64,000 nt of DNA from JAWSVE01 sp050633885 (lineage in GTDB: Bacteria > Pseudomonadota > Gammaproteobacteria > Pseudomonadales > Cellvibrionaceae), in the NCBI GenBank assembly GCA_050633885.1, contig JBOEHK010000005.1, positions 818,541 to 882,540 of the forward strand, written 5' to 3'. Made by a program: the position numbers and the translations under genes. Every line of letters begins with the position of its first letter. Positions within the stretch are counted from its first letter, which is position 1. The notes under the pieces are model-generated. The model saw only the letters and a program-made list of their open reading frames with translations. It ran no database searches and was not told the origin of the DNA. Positions 7,207 through 16,537 of this stretch are shown here, piece by piece.

Positions 7207-8649
7207 ATGAAAACATTATCGTTTAACAACTTTTTTTTGCAGACATCTGCCTGCAAAATTTTCGGCATTATAATTTGTACCGCCCTTTACTTTTCATCGT
7301 TTGCTCATGCGCAAAATGGAAAATTTCTCGGCAATATCGTTGATGCCAGTAGCGTCAATTTCACCCGCTATTGGAATCAAGTAACACCTGAAAACTCAGG
7401 AAAATGGCAGTCGGTTGAACCCAGTCGCGATTCATACAACTGGAGTAAATTGGATCAAGCCGTTAATTTCTCGCGCACTAATAATTATCCGTTTAAACAT
7501 CACACTTTTGTATGGGGTAACCAAGAGCCAAGTTGGCTGGGCGGATTGTCGGACAACGCCCGCGCCGCAGAGGTAGAAGAGCTCATCCGTGATACCTGCG
7601 CGCGCTATCCATATTTAGATATGATTGATGTGGTAAATGAACCACTGCACGCGCCTTCTAATGCCCGCTGGGGGCTTGGTGGAGATGGCTCAACTGGTTG
7701 GGATTGGGTTGTGCGGTCTTTCGAGTTAGCTAGACAATATTGTCCCAATTCGAAACTACTCCTGAATGAGTACGGTATTATCAATGACCGAAATGCAGCC
7801 ACTACCTATCGTAATATTGTCAATATCCTCAAGGCGAGAGGATTGATCGACGGTATTGGTTTGCAGTCACACTCTTTTAATTTAAAGAATTACTCGGCAG
7901 CAACACTGAGGGGTAATCTCGATTTTCTCGCTCAAACTGGATTGCCAATCTACATTTCTGAATGGGATATTGACGGCTACGATCAGGATCAGTTAACTCA
8001 ATTCCAACAGAAATTCCCAGTGGTATGGGAACACTCCGCTGTGAAGGGCGTAACCCTATGGGGATATGTGCAGGGATTAACTTGGATGGATAATTCCGGT
8101 TTGATGTACCAAGATGGCCGTGAACGCCCCGCGTTAACTTGGTTAAAAAACTATGTGAGTACGAGTAATCCACCGCCTCAACAACCTGGCGAACCTAGCA
8201 ACAGTAATATTGTTGTTCGTGCATACGGCGCGGCTGGCAGTGAACACATTAGTTTGCTTGTTGGCGGCAATGTAGTTGCAGATTGGACGATGTCAACTTC
8301 ACCACGAGATTATGTTTACACCGGCAACGCAGCGGGGGATGTTCAAGTACGTTACGATAATGACGCTGAGGGTCGTGATGTAATTCTCGATTATGTTTAC
8401 GTCAACAGTGAAACTCGGCAAGCGGAAGACATGTCTTATAACACGTCAACTTGGGACGGAAGTTGTGGTGGTGGTTCGTTATCTGAAATGATGCACTGCA
8501 ATGGTGTTATTGGTTTTGGTGGAACATCTGACTGCTTTTCTGGAAACTGTTCAGGAAATAATCCAACTACTCCGCCTACACCACCGCCAACAACTGAATG
8601 TACTGGCAGCGGCTGGGCATACTGGATATGTCGGTTAAATAATCGTTAA
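7207..8649 (+). CDS. secreted GH10 endo-1,4-beta-xylanase with C-terminal carbohydrate-binding-type domain
   Basis: A 480-residue enzyme that hydrolyses xylan outside the cell. A signal peptide (hydrophobic IFGIIICTALYFSSF, cleavage near AHA) precedes a GH10 barrel. The acid/base glutamate is in DVVNEPLHA and the nucleophile glutamate in ISEWDID. After a proline-rich linker, residues of about 335-440 (IVVRAYGAAGSEHISLLVGG, DVILDYVYVN) resemble the calcium-dependent xylan-binding CBM36/60 type. A short PPTPPPTT linker and a final C-GSGWAYWIC-RLNNR tail follow. ATG 7207 is chosen because GGAG lies 5 bases upstream and the signal peptide begins there. The hairpin at 8679-8710 should end its transcript. 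Confidence 0.92.
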   Translation: MKTLSFNNFFLQTSACKIFGIIICTALYFSSFAHAQNGKFLGNIVDASSVNFTRYWNQVTPENSGKWQSVEPSRDSYNWSKLDQAVNFSRTNNYPFKHHTFVWGNQEPSWLGGLSDNARAAEVEELIRDTCARYPYLDMIDVVNEPLHAPSNARWGLGGDGSTGWDWVVRSFELARQYCPNSKLLLNEYGIINDRNAATTYRNIVNILKARGLIDGIGLQSHSFNLKNYSAATLRGNLDFLAQTGLPIYISEWDIDGYDQDQLTQFQQKFPVVWEHSAVKGVTLWGYVQGLTWMDNSGLMYQDGRERPALTWLKNYVSTSNPPPQQPGEPSNSNIVVRAYGAAGSEHISLLVGGNVVADWTMSTSPRDYVYTGNAAGDVQVRYDNDAEGRDVILDYVYVNSETRQAEDMSYNTSTWDGSCGGGSLSEMMHCNGVIGFGGTSDCFSGNCSGNNPTTPPTPPPTTECTGSGWAYWICRLNNR

Positions 8650-8678
8650 TTAGATAGATTAAGGATCCTAATTCTGGT

Positions 8679-8710
8679 GCTCAATAGTATTTGCGAGTTT
8701 ACTATTGGGC
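8679..8710 (+). terminator. hairpin after the xylanase gene
   Basis: GCTCAATAGTA and TACTATTGGGC pair over 11 positions (one G-T) around a 10-base loop, 30 bases after the xylanase stop. No strong T-run follows, so a terminator or mRNA-stabilising hairpin is the likeliest role. Confidence 0.5.
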
Positions 8711-8879
8711 AATCAGGTAAAGGACAAAATAATTAGGGTTTAAGCTCTAAAGTTTACGGATAGATCATAATTTACATATCTCAAACTCAATAAAAACCTG
8801 CATATTGCCTTTTCAAGAAGTGTACCTAACCAAACCAAAATCGATTAAATATCAACCAAAAACTACTTATAAACAGCTT

Positions 8880-9330
8880 TTTTCCTATTTTCACCAGCAT
8901 TTACGCAAGTTATCCACATTTGTTCACAGGTTTATCCACTAAATCTATGATTTTTAAGGCTTTATAGAATAAATTGTTGAGAAACTCGGTATAGTTAGAG
9001 GGAAATGCTATGAATGGATATGTGAATAACTCACTAAAGCGCTCTATCTGTTGATAACCACTACTTTCACACACAGGTTATCTTCAATAAACACAGAGCA
9101 TACACAGCGATTCACACTGTGCTTATCATTGATCTAACAGGTTGATTTTTAAAACTTTTTCTAACTTATACATGAATATCTATTCCCCTATTATTACTTC
9201 TACTAAATAACTAAACATATATATCCTATATATAAATATTCTTATTTATTAAGTAATAGTTCTTTTAAGAAATTTAAAACAAAATCACTGCGATTATTTT
9301 TTGATCACAAAGATGCATCAACATATAATG
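8880..9330. other. probable chromosomal replication origin (oriC)
   Basis: This gene-free region just upstream of mnmG carries clustered DnaA-box sequences. TTATCCACA at 8910-8918 is the perfect consensus. TTGTTCACA 8920-8928, TTATCCACT 8932-8940, TGTGAATAA 9021-9029 (reverse strand) and TGTTGATAA 9049-9057 (reverse strand) are near-consensus. They are followed by a very AT-rich stretch at about 9155-9265 (TATATATAAATATT and similar) suitable as an unwinding element. mnmG, parA and parB lie next door, the usual origin neighbourhood in Gammaproteobacteria. GATC sites are sparse, unlike Dam/SeqA-regulated enteric origins. Confidence 0.8.
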
Positions 9331-9451
9331 GCCGACCTTTTGATTAGCCGTTATGCTCTCGTCCTAGCACTCACGGAAGAATGAGAAACACCAAATCAAA
9401 AACATCACGGCCTATCATCAACATTTTTAGTCACTAAGGTTAAAACAACTC

Positions 9452-11356
9452 ATGCGATACCCAGAAGATTTTGACGTTATTGTCATTGGCGGTGGTCATG
9501 CCGGCACAGAAGCGTGCTTGGCGTCAGCGCGCATGGGGTGTAAGACGTTATTGCTCACTCACAGTATCGAAACATTAGGGCAAATGTCCTGCAATCCTGC
9601 CATTGGTGGGATTGGTAAAAGTCATTTGGTGAAAGAGATTGATGCCTTGGGTGGCGCAATGGCCAAAGCGACCGATAAAGCGGGGATACAATTCCGTTTG
9701 TTAAATGCTCGCAAAGGCCCAGCTGTTCGAGCAACGCGTGCTCAGGCGGACCGAGAGCTCTACAAAGCGGCCATTCGTTACCAACTTGAGAACCAAGAGA
9801 ATTTACAGATATTTCAACAAGCGGTTGATGATGTGATTGTTGACGGCGATACCATCAAAGGTGTGGTCACCCAAATGGGATTGCAGTTTTTTGCGAAGTC
9901 AGTCGTGCTCACAACGGGGACTTTTTTGGGCGGTGTTATTCATATTGGGATGGAGAATCATTCGGGAGGCCGTGCTGGTGCTCCCCCTTCCATCGCGCTT
10001 GCTAATCGTTTGCGAGAATTACCTTTCAGAGTGGGTCGTTTAAAAACAGGAACGCCAGCTCGTATTGATGATCGCTCGATTGATTTTTCAGGGCTAGAAG
10101 AGCAATGGGGAGATACGCCCACGCCAGTGATGTCATTAGTGGGTAAAGTGTCTGATCATCCCGAACAAGTGTGCTGCTGGATTACTCACACGAATCAAAA
10201 AACCCACGACATCATTATGAGTGGTCTCGATCGATCGCCGATGTATACCGGTGTCATTGAGGGTGTTGGGCCGCGTTATTGTCCCTCGATTGAGGACAAG
10301 GTCCATCGCTTTGCCGATAAAGATTCCCATCAAATTTTTATTGAGCCAGAAGGGTTAAAGACACACGAAATTTACCCGAATGGTATTTCAACCAGTTTAC
10401 CGTTTGATATCCAGCAACAATTTATTCGCTCAATCAAAGGGTTTGAAAACGCACACATTACCCGCCCTGGTTATGCGATTGAATACGATTATTTTAATCC
10501 GCAAGATTTACAATACAGTTTAGAAACAAAATTTATCCAAGGTTTATTTTTTGCCGGACAAATTAATGGCACAACCGGTTATGAAGAAGCGGGTGCACAA
10601 GGTTTGTTGGCCGGAATTAATGCCGCGTTAAAAGTCCAAGAAAAAGAAGCGTGGTGCCCTACTCGCGATCAGGCTTATATTGGTGTCTTGGTTGATGATT
10701 TGATTTCGATGGGAACCATTGAACCGTATCGCATGTTTACATCGCGCGCAGAATACCGTTTGTTGTTGCGCGAAGATAATGCTGATTTACGTTTGACTGA
10801 AAAAGGGCGTGAGCTTGGTTTAATTTCTGATGATCACTGGGAAGCGTTTCAATATAAACGTGAAGCGATTGAAAAAGAGCAGCAACGTTTTAAAACAACA
10901 TGGATTCAAGCGAATTCGCCCGAAGCGGAAATAATAGAAAAAAAATTACCGTCACGTTTAACTCGTGAATACAGTTTTCATGATTTACTAAAGCGCCCTG
11001 AATTAACCTACACCGATATTGCCACTTTAAAAGGTGACGCAGTTGAAGATCCTCGTGTTGCTGAGCAAATAGAAATATCAGCAAAATACTCTGGTTATAT
11101 TGAACGTCAACAAAGTGAAATAGAACGTCTTCGTCACCATGAGCATACCATTATTCCAGAAGAGTTTAATTACGATGTGGTTGAAGGTTTATCTAACGAA
11201 GTAAAACAAAAATTGAAAACGGCTCGCCCTGATACGTTAGCGAGAGCATCACGGATCTCTGGTGTTACTCCTGCGGCAGTTTCTTTGTTGTTAATTTATT
11301 TGAAAAAACAGGGTTTATTAAAAAAGAATTCATTGCGTGACAAAGCAACAGGATAA
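9452..11356 (+). CDS. mnmG: tRNA uridine-34 5-carboxymethylaminomethyl synthase MnmG (GidA)
   Basis: A full-length 634-residue FAD enzyme, partner of MnmE in modifying the wobble uridine of tRNAs for Glu, Gln, Lys, Leu and Arg. The N-terminal Rossmann motif VIGGGHAGTEA, the GQMSCNPAIGGIGKSHL signature containing the catalytic cysteine, and GRLKTGTPAR are all present. The C-terminal helical domain that contacts MnmE is complete. It is separated from mnmE by the accessory block and the probable oriC, so it must use its own promoter in the 9260-9450 region. rsmG follows by 89 bases. Confidence 0.98.
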   Translation: MRYPEDFDVIVIGGGHAGTEACLASARMGCKTLLLTHSIETLGQMSCNPAIGGIGKSHLVKEIDALGGAMAKATDKAGIQFRLLNARKGPAVRATRAQADRELYKAAIRYQLENQENLQIFQQAVDDVIVDGDTIKGVVTQMGLQFFAKSVVLTTGTFLGGVIHIGMENHSGGRAGAPPSIALANRLRELPFRVGRLKTGTPARIDDRSIDFSGLEEQWGDTPTPVMSLVGKVSDHPEQVCCWITHTNQKTHDIIMSGLDRSPMYTGVIEGVGPRYCPSIEDKVHRFADKDSHQIFIEPEGLKTHEIYPNGISTSLPFDIQQQFIRSIKGFENAHITRPGYAIEYDYFNPQDLQYSLETKFIQGLFFAGQINGTTGYEEAGAQGLLAGINAALKVQEKEAWCPTRDQAYIGVLVDDLISMGTIEPYRMFTSRAEYRLLLREDNADLRLTEKGRELGLISDDHWEAFQYKREAIEKEQQRFKTTWIQANSPEAEIIEKKLPSRLTREYSFHDLLKRPELTYTDIATLKGDAVEDPRVAEQIEISAKYSGYIERQQSEIERLRHHEHTIIPEEFNYDVVEGLSNEVKQKLKTARPDTLARASRISGVTPAAVSLLLIYLKKQGLLKKNSLRDKATG

Positions 11357-11445
11357 TTTTTTATAAAGCGATATAAAAAATAAAATAATTACGCATTAAA
11401 AAATGATAACCGAAATAAATAATCACTAAAAAGATATTGTGAAAC

Positions 11446-12105
11446 ATGACAGCATTGCAGCATCCAAAATATAACCACTATCTCGATACATTAAAAGGTG
11501 GCGCAAAAAAAATGGGTGTTGTTGTTACAGATAAGCAGCTAGATCAGTTGATTCAATATGTATTGTTATTGGATAAATGGAATAAAGCGTATAACTTATC
11601 AGCAATTCGTAATATTGATGAAATGTTGTCACTACACCTACTGGATAGTTTGAGTATTTCTAACCATTGTCATGGAAGTCATTGGATTGATGTGGGGACA
11701 GGTGGTGGTTTACCTGGTGTACCTCTTGCAGTTTTGTATCCAGAAAAAAAATTCACATTACTTGACAGTAATGGAAAAAAAACACGCTTTTTATTCCAAG
11801 TAAAAACATCGTTACAGTTAGATAATCTTGAGGTAGTTCAATCGAGAGTTGAAGAGTATTCTCCTGATGTTTTGCTAGATGTGGTCGTAAGTCGTGCTTT
11901 TGCTAGCATTAAAGATATGGTGGAAGGTTGTAGGCATTTGCTGAATGAGTCTGGTCAGTTTTATGCGATGAAGGGAGTATTCCCCGAAGATGAGTTGAGT
12001 GAACTACCAAAACCCTATAAGGTCAGCCATAGCTATCCATTGAAAGTTCCCGCAGTTGAGGGAGAGCGTCACTTGATCATCATAGGTCATGATGAGCAAA
12101 CGTGA
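11446..12105 (+). CDS. rsmG: 16S rRNA (guanine-527-N7) methyltransferase RsmG (GidB)
   Basis: A 219-residue SAM-dependent methyltransferase that modifies G527 of 16S rRNA; its loss gives low-level streptomycin resistance in many bacteria. The SAM-binding motif I is IDVGTGGGLPGVPLAV, and the N-terminal LDKWNKAYNLSAIR and VVSRAFAS motifs are typical. It sits in its normal place between mnmG and parA, in the same direction. Confidence 0.97.
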   Translation: MTALQHPKYNHYLDTLKGGAKKMGVVVTDKQLDQLIQYVLLLDKWNKAYNLSAIRNIDEMLSLHLLDSLSISNHCHGSHWIDVGTGGGLPGVPLAVLYPEKKFTLLDSNGKKTRFLFQVKTSLQLDNLEVVQSRVEEYSPDVLLDVVVSRAFASIKDMVEGCRHLLNESGQFYAMKGVFPEDELSELPKPYKVSHSYPLKVPAVEGERHLIIIGHDEQT

Positions 12106-12225
12106 GAAAACAAAGAAAAACGCATAGCAAAGAATCAACATAAAGAGCACAGATCGTTTAAATAGAAAGTTAAAAAGAACAATAGTAAATAACCGATTGA
12201 AATATTTAGGAAAGAACGCGTTACT

Positions 12226-13041
12226 ATGGAACTCAGTTATAATAAAAGCCATGTTTACTCGATTACTAACCAAAAAGGCGGTGTCGGTAAAACCACAACC
12301 AGTGTTAACTTGGCAGCCTCTTTAGTGGCGACAAAAAAGAAAGTGTTGTTGGTGGATATGGATCCACAAGGCAATGCCACCATGGGCAGTGGCATTGACA
12401 AAAATGAATTAGAAAAATCAATTTATGATGTGTTGGCAGCGGGTGCACCGATTGGTGCTGCTTTGCAGCATTCGGAGTCAGGCGGTTATGATTTATTACC
12501 GGCAAATGCTGATCTCACCGCCGCCGAAGTTGAAATGCTTTCTTTGCCAAACAAAGAGCGGTTATTGCAAGGTGCGTTGCTGACCATTCGTAATCAATAT
12601 GATTATGTCTTGATTGACTGCCCTCCCTCCCTCAATATGCTAACAGTTAATGCATTAACGGCCAGTGATGGCGTTATTATTCCTATGCAGTGTGAGTATT
12701 ATGCGTTGGAAGGTTTGTCGGCTTTAGTGAATACGGTGAATCAAATAAAGCAAGCATTGAACCCTAAGTTAGATATCGAAGGTATTTTGCGCACGATGTA
12801 CGATCCTCGAAATAGTTTAACGAGTGATGTCTCTCAGCAACTTGCTGATCATTTTGGTGATAAAGTATATCGCACGTGTATTCCACGCAATGTTCGTTTG
12901 GCAGAAGCACCGAGTTACGGTGTTCCTGTTTTAACGTATGATAAATCTTCAAAAGGCGCGGTTGCTTATCTCACATTAGCCGGCGAAATGATTCGCCGTG
13001 ATGAAAGTGCAAAAAAACAAACAACAGAAAACGTATCATAG
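12226..13041 (+). CDS. parA: chromosome partitioning ATPase ParA (Soj)
   Basis: A 271-residue ParA-type P-loop ATPase that binds DNA non-specifically in its ATP form and drives segregation of the ParB-parS origin complex. The deviant Walker A KGGVGKTTTSVNLA and the DCPPSLNMLTVNAL and MDPQGNAT motifs are clear. It forms a pair with parB, 93 bases downstream. Its location near the probable oriC matches chromosomal rather than plasmid ParA. Confidence 0.97.
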   Translation: MELSYNKSHVYSITNQKGGVGKTTTSVNLAASLVATKKKVLLVDMDPQGNATMGSGIDKNELEKSIYDVLAAGAPIGAALQHSESGGYDLLPANADLTAAEVEMLSLPNKERLLQGALLTIRNQYDYVLIDCPPSLNMLTVNALTASDGVIIPMQCEYYALEGLSALVNTVNQIKQALNPKLDIEGILRTMYDPRNSLTSDVSQQLADHFGDKVYRTCIPRNVRLAEAPSYGVPVLTYDKSSKGAVAYLTLAGEMIRRDESAKKQTTENVS

Positions 13042-13134
13042 CGTTGGTTTTTACCGACTGAGTTAACAACAAACCAACTAAAATAATAATCATAAAAACA
13101 GATTAAAAAATTACGACGGAAAACGGTAAAGAAT

Positions 13135-14058
13135 ATGAAGCGAAAAGGCTTGGGGAAAGGATTGGATGCGCTGTTGGGCGGGATTAACAAAGAACAATCA
13201 TCGGTTAGTATAGGTACTGATGTTGAGGCCTTTGCAAAAACAGAAACATCTAATGAAGCTCCAGAACCAATCGTTAATGATCTTTCGCATATCCCCGTTG
13301 AATTAATTCAACGAGGAAAATATCAACCGCGACGTGATATCCAACCAGAAGCGTTGGAAGAATTGGCTGAGTCGATTAAAGCGCAGGGCGTTATGCAGCC
13401 TATTGTTATTCGTCCAATCGAAGATAACCGCTACGAAATCATCGCGGGTGAGCGACGCTGGCGAGCAGCGCAATTAGCGGGACTCGATAAAATACCCGCT
13501 GTGATAAAAGATGTTCCCGATGAAGCGGCTATCGCTATGGCCCTTATTGAGAATATTCAACGTGAAGACCTTAATCCCATGGAAGAAGCGTTTGCGCTAA
13601 AACGCCTTCAAGATGAATTTGAATTAACTCATCAAGAAGTTGCAGCAGCTGTGGGTAAATCTCGAACAACAGTCACCAACTTACTGCGATTGATCTCTCT
13701 TTCTGATGAAGTCCGTAAATTATTAGAGCATGGTGATATTGAAATGGGTCATGCTCGTGCCCTATTGACTCTGAATGAGCAGGAACAAAGAGAGTTAGCA
13801 AGAGAGGTGGTTAATAAAGGGTTGTCGGTTCGGCAGACCGAAGCGCTGGTTCGGCGAACACAGCAACAACAAACCAAAGCGGTGCCGGCGAACAAAGTTG
13901 ATCCTGATATTAAAAAGCTCGAAGAAAATCTGTCGGAGCAAGTAGGAGTCCCCATCAATATTCAACATTCAGCGAAAGGCAAAGGAAAGCTCATTTTGAA
14001 ATACGATAGTCTTGATGAGCTTGATGGAATTTTAAAACACCTGAATTACGAAGCCTAA
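13135..14058 (+). CDS. parB: chromosome partitioning protein ParB (Spo0J)
   Basis: A 307-residue ParB: an N-terminal basic segment KRKGLGKGLDALLGG that contacts ParA, the CTPase/ParB core with AGERRWRAAQLAGL (arginine patch), the HTH region (HQEVAAAVGKSRTTVTNLLRL) that recognises parS, and a C-terminal dimerisation region. No consensus parS (tgtttcacgtgaaaca-like) was noticed inside the window; it may lie outside or have diverged. Confidence 0.97.
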   Translation: MKRKGLGKGLDALLGGINKEQSSVSIGTDVEAFAKTETSNEAPEPIVNDLSHIPVELIQRGKYQPRRDIQPEALEELAESIKAQGVMQPIVIRPIEDNRYEIIAGERRWRAAQLAGLDKIPAVIKDVPDEAAIAMALIENIQREDLNPMEEAFALKRLQDEFELTHQEVAAAVGKSRTTVTNLLRLISLSDEVRKLLEHGDIEMGHARALLTLNEQEQRELAREVVNKGLSVRQTEALVRRTQQQQTKAVPANKVDPDIKKLEENLSEQVGVPINIQHSAKGKGKLILKYDSLDELDGILKHLNYEA

Positions 14059-14298
14059 ATCTAGTGGTTGCCTTCAACCTGAAACACAAGCTGTAGAATA
14101 TAAGCAAATACGATAGCGAATATTTAAATAATTACTGTCGATGATAGTGGTATTAGTTGAATACGCAGCTGGTAAACCCTATAATGCTGCCGCCTTTTTG
14201 GGCTGCTCCCATTACGTGAATTTAGATGAAAAAATCTATTTTTGACTAAAAATCGGAGTAGCTTTTGATCAAAAGTTAGTTTGACATGAAAGGCCTAA

Positions 14299-14318
14299 GA
14301 TACTGTTTCATCAGTATC
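14299..14318 (+). promoter_or_regulatory. 7-bp inverted repeat in the atp operon leader
   Basis: GATACTG and CAGTATC flank TTTCAT immediately upstream of atpI. A TTGACA hexamer lies at 14281-14286, but I could not pair it with a well-spaced -10. The repeat could be a leader hairpin or a regulator site. Confidence 0.4.
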
Positions 14319-14329
14319 GGGCAGAAACC

Positions 14330-14716
14330 ATGGGAAACATCAAGCGACCACCTGTTTTACGTATACCATTAGTTCAACTTATGTTTTTACTACCGGTGAG
14401 TTTTATAGTTTGGTGGTTCAGTCCTGCGGTAGCCTACTCTGTTTTGGTAGGCGGGATTATCCAAATTCTACCCAACACATATTTTGCACTTTACGCTTTT
14501 CGATATCAGGGAGCGCAAAGCGCGTCACTGGCGCTCAGAGCAATGAGCCGCGGTGAAACGGGAAAGTTTGTTTTGACCCTAATGGGGTTTGCTTTGGTCT
14601 TTAGCTTGTTCAAAGCGGTGAATGTTGTAGCGTTATTTGTTTCTTATTTTGTAATGATCATTGTTTCTGTTGGGGTTGCTAGCCAAGTGATTGGACAAGC
14701 AAAAAGAAAGAATTGA
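14330..14716 (+). CDS. atpI: ATP synthase assembly protein I
   Basis: A 128-residue membrane protein with four hydrophobic segments, first in the F1Fo operon. AtpI is a non-essential helper for assembly of the c-ring. Sequence conservation is weak in this family, so position directly before atpB and the four-helix profile carry the assignment. Length is typical. Confidence 0.85.
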   Translation: MGNIKRPPVLRIPLVQLMFLLPVSFIVWWFSPAVAYSVLVGGIIQILPNTYFALYAFRYQGAQSASLALRAMSRGETGKFVLTLMGFALVFSLFKAVNVVALFVSYFVMIIVSVGVASQVIGQAKRKN

Positions 14717-14787
14717 TGATTATGTGTTTCTGAATTTAGTTGTTTCGAGTCCAGTACCACCTATTAAACTAAAGGGTTTTTGAGAGC

Positions 14788-15714
14788 ATGGCAGGCGAAG
14801 GTCAAACCACTACCGGATATATCCAGCATCACTTGCAAAACCTCACCTATGGAAAATTACCTGCCGGTTATGAGCGTCATGACGCTGACGGCACAGTTCA
14901 TGTTCTTGAAAACGCAACATGGACAATCGCACACTCCTCGCAAGAAGCTGTTGATATGGGATTTATGGCAATCCACTTAGATACAATGGCTTGGTCAATT
15001 GCACTCGGTTTACTTTTTACATTCCTTTTTGTTCGAGCCGCAAAAAAAGCGACCTTAGGTGTGCCAAAAGGCTTCCAAAGCTTTGTTGAGCTTGTTGTTA
15101 GTTTTATCAACAACACAGTGACAGATATTTTCCATCATAAAAATTCAATGATTGGCCCAATGGCGTTAACAGTGTTCATGTGGATTTTGTTGATGAATAT
15201 TATGGATATTGTCCCAGTGGATTGGCTTCCTTTGTTGGCTGGAAAAATCGCTGGTGATTCGCACTTCTTCTTTAAGGTCGTACCGACAACAGATCCAAAC
15301 GCAACACTTGGTATGGCATTAAGTGTGTTTTTGTTGATGATATTTTTCAGTATTCAACAGAAAGGCATTATGGGTTTTGTTAAAGAATTAACGTTACACC
15401 CATTCCACTCTGGTAAGTGGTTTGTTGATATCTTCTTGATTCCTATCAATCTTATTCTTGAAACAGTTTCTTTAATCGCAAAACCAATCTCTTTAGGTTT
15501 GCGACTATTCGGTAACTTATATGCTGCCGAAATGATCTTTATCTTAATTGCAATTATGTTTGGTGCGGGCTTGTTCCTTGGTTCATTGGCGGGCTTATTG
15601 CAGTTAGGTTGGGCTATATTCCATCTATTGGTAATACCATTACAAGCATTTGTATTTACCGTTTTGACTGTTGTTTATATGGCAATGGCTCATGATGTGG
15701 AAGAAGATCACTAA
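14788..15714 (+). CDS. atpB: ATP synthase Fo subunit a
   Basis: A 308-residue membrane stator subunit forming the proton half-channels. The essential arginine is in SLGLRLFGNLYAAEM near residue 245, and the last helices contain QAFVFTVLTVVYMAMA. The N-terminal extension before the first helix (YIQHHLQNLTYGKL) is usual for Gammaproteobacteria. It is followed by atpE after 38 bases. Confidence 0.97.
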   Translation: MAGEGQTTTGYIQHHLQNLTYGKLPAGYERHDADGTVHVLENATWTIAHSSQEAVDMGFMAIHLDTMAWSIALGLLFTFLFVRAAKKATLGVPKGFQSFVELVVSFINNTVTDIFHHKNSMIGPMALTVFMWILLMNIMDIVPVDWLPLLAGKIAGDSHFFFKVVPTTDPNATLGMALSVFLLMIFFSIQQKGIMGFVKELTLHPFHSGKWFVDIFLIPINLILETVSLIAKPISLGLRLFGNLYAAEMIFILIAIMFGAGLFLGSLAGLLQLGWAIFHLLVIPLQAFVFTVLTVVYMAMAHDVEEDH

Positions 15715-15752
15715 TTTTTAATTTTTACTTCATAAGATAGTAGGAGAAAACA

Positions 15753-16001
15753 ATGGAAGCATTGGGTTTGGTTTACGTAGCAAGCGCGCTGTTAATCGGT
15801 TTAGGTGCATTAGGTACTGGTATCGGTTTCGGTTTATTGGGTGGACGTCTTTTAGAAGGTTCAGCTCGTCAACCAGAACAAGCACCAGCGCTACAAGGTA
15901 AAATGTTCTTAATGGCTGGTCTTTTAGATGCGGTACCTATGATTGGTGTTGGTATTGGTATGTACCTTATCTTCGTAATCGCTCCAGGACTTGCTGGTTA
16001 A
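15753..16001 (+). CDS. atpE: ATP synthase Fo subunit c
   Basis: An 82-residue two-helix protein; many copies form the rotating proton-carrying ring. Helix 1 is glycine-rich (GLGALGTGIGFGLLGG), the polar loop is EGSARQPE, and helix 2 contains the proton-binding aspartate in LLDAVPMIGVG. There is no Na+-type binding motif, so it is proton-coupled. A strong AGGAGAAAACA site precedes the start, as expected for the most abundant subunit. Confidence 0.97.
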   Translation: MEALGLVYVASALLIGLGALGTGIGFGLLGGRLLEGSARQPEQAPALQGKMFLMAGLLDAVPMIGVGIGMYLIFVIAPGLAG

Positions 16002-16045
16002 TAACCTTTGCTAGTTAACTTTTTTAATAAGCAAGAGGTATTGCT

Positions 16046-16516
16046 GTGAATATCAATCTCACACTTATCGGCCAATCAATAACTTTCTTCCTGTTTGTCG
16101 CATTTTGTTGGAAGTTTGCATGGCCAGCTTTGCTTGGTGTTATGGCTGAGCGAGAAAAGAAAATCGCTGATGGTCTTGAGGCCGCTGAACGCGCTGCTAA
16201 AGATTTAGAATTAGCGCAAAATAAAGCAGGCGATCAACTTCGTGAAGCGAAGGAACAAGCATCGGCAATTGTTGAGCAAGCCAATAAACGAGCACAACAA
16301 ATAGTCGAAGATGCTAAAGAAAAAGCGATCGAAGAAGCGAACCGTCAAAAAGTTGCCGCGGAAGCAGAAATTGAACAGCAACTGAATCGTGCGAAAGAAG
16401 AATTGCGCGGAAAGTTGGCTGGTTTAGCAATCACTGGCGCCGAGAAAATTATCAAATCATCTGTGGATCAACAAACTCACAGTAAAATGATTGATGATTT
16501 GGCAGCTCAGCTTTAA
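16046..16516 (+). CDS. atpF: ATP synthase Fo subunit b
   Basis: A 156-residue stator stalk protein with one N-terminal membrane helix (ITFFLFVAFCWKFAWPAL) and a long charged coiled coil. The start is GTG at 16046, supported by an AAGAGGTATT site upstream and by the standard MNINLTLIGQ beginning. It sits between atpE and atpH as usual. Confidence 0.96.
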   Translation: MNINLTLIGQSITFFLFVAFCWKFAWPALLGVMAEREKKIADGLEAAERAAKDLELAQNKAGDQLREAKEQASAIVEQANKRAQQIVEDAKEKAIEEANRQKVAAEAEIEQQLNRAKEELRGKLAGLAITGAEKIIKSSVDQQTHSKMIDDLAAQL

Positions 16517-16537
16517 TTGTTTTAATCGGAAAAGAAT

